Source of the DNA: Paenibacillus mendelii
Lineage (GTDB): Bacteria; Bacillota; Bacilli; Paenibacillales; Paenibacillaceae
Assembly: GCF_024498075.1 (NCBI RefSeq)
Contig: NZ_JANHOF010000018.1
Span: forward strand, 23,578-87,577
DNA length: 64,000 bases
Direction: 5' to 3'
A model generated the notes under the pieces. It ran no database searches, had not been told where the DNA came from, and worked only from the letters and a program-made list of their open reading frames with translations. The translations under genes and the position numbers were made by a program. The number at the start of each line of letters is the position of its first letter. Position 1 is the first letter of the stretch. This document shows positions 18,042 through 26,642 of this stretch, piece after piece.

Positions 18042-19094
18042 TTACCCAATTCCTTGCAAATAGAAAATGCCGCAGTTAATGGCGGATACCGTCACGCGGG
18101 GTTCATACTGCCAGCGAATCTCATCTTGCCTTCGTTTGAATTGCTCGGCAACTGCTCTGCGAACCTCCTCATCGGGCGATTCCAGAAGGGGCTCATAATA
18201 ATGCTGGATCGTTGCCAGCTCAAGTTGAAGCCTGTCTGCGGCTGCGTCCGCCCATTCATAATCGTAGCTCCTCAGCTTGCGTTCAAGCGTCTGCTCGGCG
18301 ATGGCGGTCGCTTTGTTCAGCGTCAATCCATTCTTCGCCGTATGAACGTTCGGAGGAAGTCGGGGAGTCATACGAAGCGACTGCAGCCGATCGTAGAATT
18401 GCTCCGCACATTGGCCGGTAGCCAAAGATACGCCGAAGGAATGCAGCTCCTCCCGTTTCATATCGCAGGCGAATTCTACTTTATAATTCACTCCAAGCCA
18501 AGCGGTGTAAGCAGTGGATTGAAGCGGATGCGAATTTTTCTTGTCAGGCTCTTGGAACAAACAGAGGTAGCTGCCATTTGCTTTGGCCGATTCGAACAAT
18601 TGCTCGAGCTTTCGGGATCCGTAATGCAAATCCTCGCGGGGGACACGGACGTTTGTGTTCAACGTGCCGTGGATGAATCCCATCGAGCGGCCGATTGCAG
18701 CTTCCGCAGCGCCAGCAATACCGCCTGCTGGCTGAGTCGCGCCGGATGGCCCGGACGCGCCGGGGGTGGCTTGAATCCCTGACGGATTCACCGCAGGCTG
18801 CGTGGTCACCGCTCCCGTAATGACGCCTCCGCGGGAGGAAGCGACTGATGCTCCCTTCTCGCTTGCCTTCGACTCGTCGTATTTGTTCTTGTCAGTGACA
18901 AGGAGCATGGACATTGTTTCCGGTTCTGCGCCAGTACGATCTACAAAACCCCAATAAAAAGGACGGTTGGTCAGATCGCGATCGGCCTTCGGCGACAGCT
19001 TGACAAGAAAATGCGCGGGAGATTTCTCCATGATCCGGCATTCCGTCGTTTCCAAATAACGTTGGACAAATTTATGAACTTGACGGTCGTTCAC
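18042..19094 (-). CDS. yqhG: YqhG family protein
   Basis: 350 residues. The N-terminus (VHKFVQRYLETTECRIMEKSPAHFLVKLSPKADRDLTNRPFYWGFVD) and the C-terminal half (PRLPPNVHTAKNGLTLNKATAIAEQTLERKL, EIRWQYEPRVTVSAINCGIFYL) look like YqhG. The protein is longer than the usual length of about 260 because of a low-complexity Ala/Gly/Ser/Thr/Pro insert (about residues 80-135). Its ATG overlaps the stop of the SNF2 gene by four bases, the same order as yqhH-yqhG in Bacillus, so they are cotranslated. Biochemical role unknown. Confidence 0.85.
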   Translation of the reverse strand: MNDRQVHKFVQRYLETTECRIMEKSPAHFLVKLSPKADRDLTNRPFYWGFVDRTGAEPETMSMLLVTDKNKYDESKASEKGASVASSRGGVITGAVTTQPAVNPSGIQATPGASGPSGATQPAGGIAGAAEAAIGRSMGFIHGTLNTNVRVPREDLHYGSRKLEQLFESAKANGSYLCLFQEPDKKNSHPLQSTAYTAWLGVNYKVEFACDMKREELHSFGVSLATGQCAEQFYDRLQSLRMTPRLPPNVHTAKNGLTLNKATAIAEQTLERKLRSYDYEWADAAADRLQLELATIQHYYEPLLESPDEEVRRAVAEQFKRRQDEIRWQYEPRVTVSAINCGIFYLQGIG

Positions 19095-20902
19095 GGTCTC
19101 ACCTCCACCGATTGGCCAACAGCATCCATCATGGCGCCGATTGGGGTCGTGATATGCAGCGGTTCCTCGGATTCGACTTCGCTTCGTATACGCGTTAATG
19201 AATTGCCCAGATCATCGATTTTTTTGCGCAGCTCCGACGAATCACCTGACTCGAGCATGGCTTTGGATAAGCGCTGCTCCAGCGTTTCGCCCTTCTCGAA
19301 ACGTTCGATAATATGATCGAGCTCGCCTATTACAAGCTCGAACAGATTGATTTTTTCGTGAAGCAGACTGACGATATGCTCTTCGATCGTGCCGAGCGTG
19401 CAGAGGTTGTAGATATGAACGTCGCTCTCCTGGCCGAGCCGATGGACGCGGCCAATGCGCTGCTCGACTCGCATCGGATTCCATGGCAGGTCGAAATTGA
19501 TGATGTTATGGCAGAATTGGAGGTTGATGCCTTCACCGCCGGCTTCAGTAGCGATAAGCACCTGTGCCCGGCCGCGGAACAAATCCATCATCCAATCCTT
19601 CTTGCCCCGGTTCATCCCGCCCCGATAGGGTACGGCAACCAGATTGTGCGAACGAAAATACTGCAGCAGATATTCCTGCGTTGCCCGGTATTCGGTAAAC
19701 ACGATGACTTTGTCGTTCATCTCGCGGATGAGCTCCATCGTTTTCTCCGCTTTCGTATTCGCTTGAATGTTGCGAATGAACTCGACAAGCTCCCATATCT
19801 TAGGGCGGAGAGGCGAATCCTCGGCCGTTTTCTTGAACAGGTTCACGAGCGTCAGAAAAACGGCATCCCTGCTGGAACAAACTTCCCGCTGCAGCGTAAT
19901 GAGTGAGAGCATGCTGGTCCAATCGCCGCCGCTTTCGTCATATCGCTGGCGTACGAATCCGGTAACGGCATCATAGAGAGCCTGCTCTTCTGCAGAGAGG
20001 GTAAGCTCGATGTTCTTCACGATGCGCTTCGTGAATTGAATGCCGCCGTCGCCGCGCCGGTTGCGGATCATGACGCTGGACAAAGCTTCCTGCAGCTGGT
20101 CTTCGTTCTTGGGAAGGCGCTTGTCCACGACGAAATTAGCGGAGAATTCGCTTTGTCCCCCTAGCTGACCGGGCTTGAGCAGCGTAATGAGGTTATAGAG
20201 CTCATCCAGATCATTCTGCACCGGTGTTGCCGTGAGCAAAAGGCAATATTTTTTGCGCAGCTGGCCGACGAATTGGTAATTGGTCGTCTTCTTGTTCTTC
20301 AGCTTATGTGCTTCGTCGATGATGAGCATGTCGTAGTCCTGCGCCAGCAGAATGTCCCGGTGAGGATCGCGCTTAGCTGTATCCATAGAAGCGACAACGA
20401 CATCGTACTGCCACATATATTCTTTCTTCTGGGCGACAGCGGGAATGCCGAACTTCTGATTCAGCTCGCGTACCCATTGCAGTACGAGAGAGGCGGGAAC
20501 GAGAATCAGGACGCGGCGTACCAGTCCGCGGACCAAATACTCTTTGAGCACGAGACCGGCTTCTATCGTTTTGCCGAGTCCGACTTCATCGGCGAGTATG
20601 GCACGGCCGCTCATCTCGTTGAGCACCTTGCGGGCGGTGCTCATTTGATGCGGCATAGGCTCTAGGTTTGGCAGGCTGCGCATGCACTGCAGCTCGTCAA
20701 AGCTGCCGATCAGCTTCGACTGCTCAGCCTCAACGGCGAGCTGGTACATGGTCCAGTCATCCCAGGGGCCGTTGCGGTCGATGCGCTGCTGCAGTTCGTT
20801 ATACCAGGTGCGGTCCAAATGCAGGTCGACGCTGGCGTTCAGCTTACGGATAACGAGGGAAGTAGGTCCTTCGCCTCGGTTTTGTTCGATCGGCGGCTGC
20901 AT
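19091..20902 (-). CDS. yqhH: SNF2-family DNA/RNA helicase YqhH
   Basis: 603 residues from ATG 20902 after AAAGGAG; an upstream TTG (20920) is rejected. The two RecA-like lobes have all SNF2 motifs: ILADEVGLGKTIEAG (I), ILVPASLVLQW (Ia), LIIDEAHKLKN (II, DEAH), LLLTATPVQND (III), VIVFTEYRATQEYL (IV), and EAGGEGINL with RIGRVHRLGQ (V-VI). RapA-like proteins of this type act as ATP-dependent translocases on nucleic acid or RNA polymerase. It is the first gene of a two-gene operon with yqhG. Confidence 0.92.
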   Translation of the reverse strand: MQPPIEQNRGEGPTSLVIRKLNASVDLHLDRTWYNELQQRIDRNGPWDDWTMYQLAVEAEQSKLIGSFDELQCMRSLPNLEPMPHQMSTARKVLNEMSGRAILADEVGLGKTIEAGLVLKEYLVRGLVRRVLILVPASLVLQWVRELNQKFGIPAVAQKKEYMWQYDVVVASMDTAKRDPHRDILLAQDYDMLIIDEAHKLKNKKTTNYQFVGQLRKKYCLLLTATPVQNDLDELYNLITLLKPGQLGGQSEFSANFVVDKRLPKNEDQLQEALSSVMIRNRRGDGGIQFTKRIVKNIELTLSAEEQALYDAVTGFVRQRYDESGGDWTSMLSLITLQREVCSSRDAVFLTLVNLFKKTAEDSPLRPKIWELVEFIRNIQANTKAEKTMELIREMNDKVIVFTEYRATQEYLLQYFRSHNLVAVPYRGGMNRGKKDWMMDLFRGRAQVLIATEAGGEGINLQFCHNIINFDLPWNPMRVEQRIGRVHRLGQESDVHIYNLCTLGTIEEHIVSLLHEKINLFELVIGELDHIIERFEKGETLEQRLSKAMLESGDSSELRKKIDDLGNSLTRIRSEVESEEPLHITTPIGAMMDAVGQSVEVRP

Positions 20903-21101
20903 GGAAGAGCTCCTTTCCAAGGAAGGGATTGGCTTTATCTCATCTAGTATGGCCTTGACACGTAAAAATCATAAGAACGCAAGACGAAAAAAGGCGCATT
21001 TTTCGGTGATGTAGGAAAAAATAGCGTATCTTAACGTATGATGGTGAATCAGTGAGATCAGATAGGATTGCTTGTTCCTAATCGGTATTTTGAAGTTTCC
21101 T

Positions 21102-21160
21102 CGTCCATATATTGTGTGTTACAATGAATAGTATAAATGGTTAAATACTATATGTGGTAT
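21102..21160 (+). promoter_or_regulatory. Two NrdR-like boxes and a -10-like element upstream of nrdJ
   Basis: Box 1 (21102-21117, core CATATATTGTGT) and box 2 (21145-21160, core ACTATATGTGGT) each match about 12 of 16 positions of the NrdR consensus ACACTATATATTGTGT by eye. Their starts are 43 bp apart, close to four helical turns, as expected for cooperative NrdR binding. TATAAA (21132-21137) lies between them. Confidence 0.5.
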
Positions 21161-21192
21161 ATGATGTTTGAATGTGGGAGGCGCGGAATCGG

Positions 21193-23823
21193 ATGGAAAC
21201 GAAGAAAATAGGTAAGCTAGAGGGATTAAGCGAGAAAATTTTTCTGGATCGCTATGCATGGAAGAACGCGGATTCGAAGGAAGCCAAGGTAGGCGATACC
21301 GTGCTCGTCTTAACGAAGGATGACCCGAAATTTCCGACGAAGGAGGTCGGTGAGGTCATCAGACGGGAAGGCCGGCAGGTTACGATTCAGCTGCGCAGCG
21401 GAGAGACGGTCGATTCGGATGTCGAGAAGCTGACCCTGACGGTGGAGAAGACGCCGGATGAATTGTGGGAACGGCTCTCGAAAGCTATCGCTTCTGTCGA
21501 AGACAGCGAGGAGAAGCGGCAGCTCTGGCAGGAGCGCTTCCGTTATATTCTAGATGATTGGAAGCTTGTTCCGGGCGGCCGGATTGCAGCAGGTGCGGGG
21601 GCGAGCGAAGAGCTCACCTTGTTTAACTGTTATGTGATCCCTTCCCCGCATGACAGCAGAGGCGGCATTATGAAGACCCTGACCGAGATGACGGAGGTTA
21701 TGGCAAGAGGCGGCGGTGTTGGGATCAATCTGTCCTCGCTGCGCCCGCGCCGTGCAGTCGTTGCAGGTGTTAATGGTTCCTCAAGCGGCGCTGTTTCATG
21801 GGGCGGACTGTTCAGCTACACGACCGGATTGATTGAGCAGGGCGGATCGAGGCGGGGGGCATTGATGCTGATGATGCATGACTGGCATCCCGACGTGCTC
21901 GATTTCATTACCGTCAAACAGACGATGGGACAAGTGACGAACGCGAATTTGTCCGTATGCGTCAGCAATGACTTCATGCGGGCGGTGAAAGAGGATCTCG
22001 ATTGGGAGCTTGTCTTCCCCGATACGAAGGATCCCGATTACGATGCTTTGTGGGACGGAGACTTGGAGGCTTGGCGTCAACGGGGGAAACGGGTCATTCC
22101 GTACAAAACCGTCTCGGCACGGGACATTTGGCATACGATCATTGAATCGGCTTGGAAGTCCGCCGAGCCTGGCGTTGTCTTCATGGAGCATTACAACCAA
22201 ATGTCCAACAGCTGGTATTTCAATCCGTTGATCGCGACGAATCCTTGTGGAGAGCAAGGGCTGCCGGCGTGGGGTGTATGCAATCTATCGGCCATCAACT
22301 TATCGAAGTTCTATGATGCGGCAAACCATGATGTGGCATGGGATGAGTTGGCGAAGGTAACGCGTTACTCGGTGCGGTTCCTGGACAATGTCATTGATGC
22401 GACGCCGTACCATTTTGAAGAGAATGAGCGCAATCAGAAGCTGGAGCGCCGGATCGGCCTCGGATCGATGGGTCTTGCGGAGCTGATGATTAAGCTCGGC
22501 ATTCGTTACGGAAGTCCGGAATCGCTTGAGTTTCTGGAACGGATCTATGCCTTCATCGCCAAAGAATCCTATCTGGCCTCGACTGAAATCGCGGCGGAGA
22601 AAGGCTCCTTCCAGGCATTCGATGCCGATAAGTTCCTGCAGAGCGGATTTATGCGCCATATGACCGATGCCTTTCCTCAGGTCGGCGAAGCGGTTCAGAA
22701 GCGGGGCATGCGGAATGTTACCGTGCTGACGCAAGCGCCGACAGGCAGTACGGGAACGATGGTAGGGACTTCGACAGGTATTGAGCCTTATTTCGCCTTC
22801 GAATATTATCGTCAGAGCCGCCTTGGCTACGACAAGCAGCTTGTTCCGATCGCGCAAGCATGGAAGGACGAGCACCCGGGCGAAGATCTGCCTGATTTCT
22901 TCGTTACGTCGATGTCGCTATCGGCAGAGGATCATATCCGCGTTCAAGCGGCTATTCAGCGGTGGGTAGACAGCTCAATCTCCAAGACGGCGAATTGCCC
23001 GAACGACTTTACCGTTGAAGAGACCAAGCGTCTCTATGAGCTCGCCTTCGAGCTCGGCTGCAAGGGTGTGACGATTTATCGCGACGGAAGCCGTGATGTG
23101 CAGGTGTTGTCAACGAAGAAGGAAGAGACGGAGGGCGAAGAGAACGCGGCTAACGCATCCGAAGCAGCTTCCGAGAAGGCGCTAGAAATATCTCAGCCGA
23201 AGGATGCTATCGCGGAAACCGTTCCCGCACAAGCTAACACTGTGGCTGCAGCTGCACCGCGGGAAGAATCGATTATCGATAAGCAATACAAACGCCGTCC
23301 ATCCGTGCTGCGCGGCGCAACCTACAAAATCAACACGCCGTTCGGCATGGCCTACATTACGATCAATGATATCGACGGGACACCGGCCGAAATCTTCCTG
23401 AACGTCGGCAAGGCCGGTTCGGATGTGTTCGCCATGGCGGAAGCGCTGGGACGCGTGTGCTCGTTGTTCCTCCGTTACGGCGATCATGGCAATAAAGTGA
23501 AGCTGCTCGTGAAGCATTTGAAGGGGATCGGCGGCTCCGGAGCGATTGGCTTTGGCGCGAACCGCGTCGAATCCATTGCGGACGCCGTTGCCAAATCGTT
23601 AGAGCTTCACATGATCGGCAACGACGATAATGAGACCGCTGCGGCTCATGACTCCGTCGTTCCGGATGCTGAAGCGGATACGATCATGGCTTCGCTCAAG
23701 ATGCCATTCCCTGGCAGCGAGACGGTCACGAAGGACCTCTGTCCATCCTGCGGCAGCGCCTCGCTGATTCACGTGGAAGGCTGCAGAACCTGTGCGGGCT
23801 GTGGATATAGCCGCTGTACGTAA
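21193..23823 (+). CDS. nrdJ: Vitamin B12-dependent (class II) ribonucleotide reductase
   Basis: 876 residues from ATG 21193 with GGGAGG upstream; ATG 21172 has no ribosome site. The catalytic barrel is recognised by LTLFNCYVIPSPHDSRGG, ARGGGVGINLSSLRP, NPCGEQGLPAWGVCNLSAIN (the N-x-C-x-E radical site near residue 350) and QAPTGSTGTMVGTSTGIEP. An Ala/Glu-rich linker (about 645-700) precedes a C-terminal domain ending in CPSC-CRTC-GCGYSRC redox/zinc cysteines. It makes deoxyribonucleotides using adenosylcobalamin without oxygen. It is monocistronic with a strong terminator and probable NrdR control. Confidence 0.95.
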   Translation: METKKIGKLEGLSEKIFLDRYAWKNADSKEAKVGDTVLVLTKDDPKFPTKEVGEVIRREGRQVTIQLRSGETVDSDVEKLTLTVEKTPDELWERLSKAIASVEDSEEKRQLWQERFRYILDDWKLVPGGRIAAGAGASEELTLFNCYVIPSPHDSRGGIMKTLTEMTEVMARGGGVGINLSSLRPRRAVVAGVNGSSSGAVSWGGLFSYTTGLIEQGGSRRGALMLMMHDWHPDVLDFITVKQTMGQVTNANLSVCVSNDFMRAVKEDLDWELVFPDTKDPDYDALWDGDLEAWRQRGKRVIPYKTVSARDIWHTIIESAWKSAEPGVVFMEHYNQMSNSWYFNPLIATNPCGEQGLPAWGVCNLSAINLSKFYDAANHDVAWDELAKVTRYSVRFLDNVIDATPYHFEENERNQKLERRIGLGSMGLAELMIKLGIRYGSPESLEFLERIYAFIAKESYLASTEIAAEKGSFQAFDADKFLQSGFMRHMTDAFPQVGEAVQKRGMRNVTVLTQAPTGSTGTMVGTSTGIEPYFAFEYYRQSRLGYDKQLVPIAQAWKDEHPGEDLPDFFVTSMSLSAEDHIRVQAAIQRWVDSSISKTANCPNDFTVEETKRLYELAFELGCKGVTIYRDGSRDVQVLSTKKEETEGEENAANASEAASEKALEISQPKDAIAETVPAQANTVAAAAPREESIIDKQYKRRPSVLRGATYKINTPFGMAYITINDIDGTPAEIFLNVGKAGSDVFAMAEALGRVCSLFLRYGDHGNKVKLLVKHLKGIGGSGAIGFGANRVESIADAVAKSLELHMIGNDDNETAAAHDSVVPDAEADTIMASLKMPFPGSETVTKDLCPSCGSASLIHVEGCRTCAGCGYSRCT

Positions 23824-23917
23824 GATAAATTACGACGCTAAGATCATTTCAGGGATGTCGATTTCTGAAGTAAAATTCTCAGTAACGTACGCCAAAATTT
23901 CATACAAGTGAAAAACG

Positions 23918-23955
23918 AAAAGTGGCACAAGGAGTTATCCTTAGTGCCACTTTTT
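23918..23955 (+). terminator. Intrinsic terminator of nrdJ
   Basis: Arms AAAAGTGGCAC (23918-23928) / GTGCCACTTTT (23944-23954), extended inward by AAGGA/TCCTT, then a T-run. Confidence 0.9.
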
Positions 23956-23972
23956 CTAAACGATGAAACTGA

Positions 23973-24729
23973 TTCGAAAAAACTCGTTACATCACTCAAT
24001 CGTCCGAATGGAGCGTTGTACCGGCTTCCCTTACCTCGAATGAGCAAATACAAGAGAAATCCCAGCAGGTGGATGATGGCGAATTCGCTAAGCGATTCGA
24101 TTCAAAGGACCGCGATCTTGGAAACAGAGAAATCATTCGTAAGGAGAGTGAGCTAATCTGGTATCCAGCGGAAGTGAATACATCGATTCTCCCAGGATGG
24201 TTCTATCACGCTTCAAGTGTATTACGGCTCTGTTGGCGGAAATGCGACCTTTCTGCTGAACTTGCCGCCGGATAAGCGGGGCCTCATTCATGAGAATGAC
24301 CGGGCTCGTCTGAGCGAGTTGGGTGAAGCGATTCGAAATACGTTCAGAACGAATCTGGCCGAAGGGTCTTCGGCCCAGGCATCAGGGACGATGAGCGGTC
24401 ATCAAGTTGACTCTATATTTGACGGGAATCCTGATACTTACTGGTGCCCTGAAGAGGGGACGGAGCAAGTAACAATTGAAGTTGACCTGAAGGCTGAGAC
24501 TGAATTCAACCTTGTCGTTCTGCAGGAGCATCGATATAGTCAACGGATCGAGAAGTTAGAGCTCGAAGTTCAGCAGGATGGGGAATGGAAGCCGCTCTGG
24601 ATAGGAACCGTTGTTGGCTACAAGCGTATATGCTGGTTCGACAAAGTGACTTCACGATATATTCGGTTTAAGATTACAGAATCCAGATGGTGTCCGAGGA
24701 TTTCAGTCTTTGAAGTGTTTTGCGGATAA
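23973..24729 (+). pseudogene. Decayed alpha-L-fucosidase (GH29) fragment
   Basis: Frame 1 (from 23973 to about 24215) reads ...SSEWSVVPASLTSNEQIQEK, VDDGEFAKRFDSKDRDLGNRE and IWYPAEVNTSILPGWFYH, a clear GH29 signature. The reading then jumps to another frame (about 24217-24729) with YYGSVGGNATFLLNLPPDKRG followed by a complete F5/8-type (discoidin) carbohydrate-binding domain to the TAA. Fifteen to twenty codons normally found between PGWFYH and YYGSVGG are missing. The catalytic N-terminal barrel is absent, and an in-frame TGA lies just upstream (23970-23972). So this is a 3' remnant with an internal frameshifting deletion, directly after the nrdJ terminator. Confidence 0.8.
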
Positions 24730-24864
24730 TAGAATTAAAGTAAACGAGAAGGGCTTTGAATTCTACCGCTAAATAACATGAAGAACAAGGAATACCCCAA
24801 AAAAGATGCTCAGGAGCTTGGTTTTTTTGCAATATCGATGTAAAATAGCATACTTCGTATGCCC

Positions 24865-24898
24865 AGGCTGTCGAGAAAGTCTCGACAGCTTTCTTTAT
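24865..24898 (+). terminator. Hairpin terminator between fucosidase remnant and response regulator
   Basis: Arms GCTGTCGAGA (24867-24876) / TCTCGACAGC (24880-24889), followed by TTTCTTT. Confidence 0.8.
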
Positions 24899-24992
24899 AT
24901 CCATTTAATTTAACATACCACCGGGTTGATTTGATATAATATTTTGTATTATACCAACGGACGGTGTCGCAATGCTACGTTCTCCATTCGTC

Positions 24993-26642
24993 TTATAAGT
25001 TTCGATATCCCTGCGGGGTCATGTTCATCTGTTTTTTGAAAAATCGAATAAAGCTCAGCACGGAATCGTAACCGACCATGCCAGCGATTTCATAAATTTT
25101 GTAGTGGGTGTTTTTGAGCAAATCTTTCGATTTCTCCAACCGGCACATGTTCACATAGTCTGAGATGCCGATTCCTGTTGCCTGTATATACAGGCGAGAC
25201 AAATAGACCGGATTCAAATGGACTGCATCGGCCAGTCGCGCCAGCGATAAATCTTCGGCTAAATGTTTCTCGATGTAGTCGTTTAGCCATAGCGTGATGT
25301 TATATTTGCCCGGCTCTTTCGTTTCCCCTTTATGTTCGAAAATGTGCGCGGCCATCACGGCAAAGAAAGCTTTGATCTCCCCCCAAGACAAGTCTTGGGG
25401 GGGTGCTTGCGTCAACTTCCCTAACTCAACCTTCACCATAAAATCGGGTGTCGGAGGATGGAGGCGGAAGTACGACAGAAATATGGAAGCGAGGCTGTGA
25501 TAAAATTCCAACTTTAATAAGCCGGAGACGTCTCTCCGGGCAGTGTTGCCCATAATTTCATCGTACTGCGTTTCGAATTCCGCCATCGTTCCATTTTCCA
25601 AGTAATGACCGAGCAGCTCGATTTTTTTAATCGCGAAGCTTTGCATTTTATGCCGGGTAGTGGCAGCAGTCAGGCCTCCCGTATTTGAAATGTTTTGATC
25701 CGTTAGTCGAAGCTCCTTGCCTGCGCCTTCATGCCCCAAGAACAGCGAGCGCAGACGCTCGAACGCTTCCGGAAGCTGACCGAGCATGACCGGTTTTTTA
25801 CCAAGCGAAAAAGATAACGACAGTTTGAGCAAGTCGCGGTAGGTAGATTGTATCGATGGAAGAGACTCGAACACAAACGCAAAAGTTCGCTCCAACGTGT
25901 CGTCCGACCATTCGCTGTCGTACGCCTTCGGCTGGATGAGACAAACAAACCGGGATTCGTCCACCGTCACCGATGCCATGACGACCGATATGTTCAGCAA
26001 CTCTTCGGTCACATTCCGTGCGGCATACAGCAGCAGCTTGCGGTCGGTTGTCCCAGTAATCGCAGACCAATCGTCCACCCTGCCGATAAGGAGATGAATT
26101 GGCGAAACGACATGCAGCGGGATGCCTAGCTCGAGGAACTTCTGCTGGCTGTGGTGAGAATCCCCTTTGGCGTATAGCAAATTGTGCAGAATCTGCTCTT
26201 GCAGCAGCGGCATCGCCTGCCTCTTCTGCATTTGAGCTTCATGAAGCTGCTTCATTGCGGCGTACTCGTCGTCCAGTGCCGAGACGGCTTTGGAGATGGC
26301 GTTAACGATGACATCGTCGTCCTCGAACTTCAGAATAAAATCGAATCCGCCGCCTGAAATCGCGCTTTTGGCATAATGAAATTCGTCATGGCTCGTCAAG
26401 AAAATGACTTTGCATTTCGGCCAATATTGGCGAATTTCATGAAGCAGCTCAATCCCTTCCATCCCCGGCATTTTAATATCGGTCAGCACGATATCAATCT
26501 TGATTTTCTTCAGAATATCGATCGCTTCATAGGCCGAGTACGCTTTGTATAATTCAAGCTCCAATTGTTCGCGCTCTTCAAACAATCTTACGAGACGATT
26601 CACAATAATCGGGAGATCGTCCACAACGATCATTCGGTACAT
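24993..26642 (-). CDS. Response regulator with AraC-type DNA-binding domain (YesN-like)
   Basis: 549 residues from ATG 26642 after GGAGGAAACAGC. The receiver domain (residues 1-120) has MIVVDD and VLTDIKMPG with the phospho-acceptor Asp near residue 54 and VIFLTSHDEF. A long central region of about 300 residues follows. The last 100 residues are an AraC double helix-turn-helix (LARLADAVHLNPVYLSRLYIQATG, IYEIAGMVGYDSVLSFIRFFKKQ, MTPQGYRNL). Its start overlaps the kinase stop by 13 bp. It is the obvious candidate to bind the shared promoter element found at 28475 and elsewhere in the window (inference). Confidence 0.92.
   Translation of the reverse strand: MYRMIVVDDLPIIVNRLVRLFEEREQLELELYKAYSAYEAIDILKKIKIDIVLTDIKMPGMEGIELLHEIRQYWPKCKVIFLTSHDEFHYAKSAISGGGFDFILKFEDDDVIVNAISKAVSALDDEYAAMKQLHEAQMQKRQAMPLLQEQILHNLLYAKGDSHHSQQKFLELGIPLHVVSPIHLLIGRVDDWSAITGTTDRKLLLYAARNVTEELLNISVVMASVTVDESRFVCLIQPKAYDSEWSDDTLERTFAFVFESLPSIQSTYRDLLKLSLSFSLGKKPVMLGQLPEAFERLRSLFLGHEGAGKELRLTDQNISNTGGLTAATTRHKMQSFAIKKIELLGHYLENGTMAEFETQYDEIMGNTARRDVSGLLKLEFYHSLASIFLSYFRLHPPTPDFMVKVELGKLTQAPPQDLSWGEIKAFFAVMAAHIFEHKGETKEPGKYNITLWLNDYIEKHLAEDLSLARLADAVHLNPVYLSRLYIQATGIGISDYVNMCRLEKSKDLLKNTHYKIYEIAGMVGYDSVLSFIRFFKKQMNMTPQGYRNL

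Noticed and set aside
17883..18782. 299-codon + strand ORF opposite yqhG
   Set aside because: Overlaps the well-supported yqhG on the other strand and has no recognisable domains; long only because of the GC-rich codon pattern.
24935..24953. TATAATA-N5-TATTATA inverted repeat with promoter-like look
   Set aside because: It lies between two gene 3' ends with no gene starting downstream on either strand; A/T-rich chance palindrome is the simplest reading.
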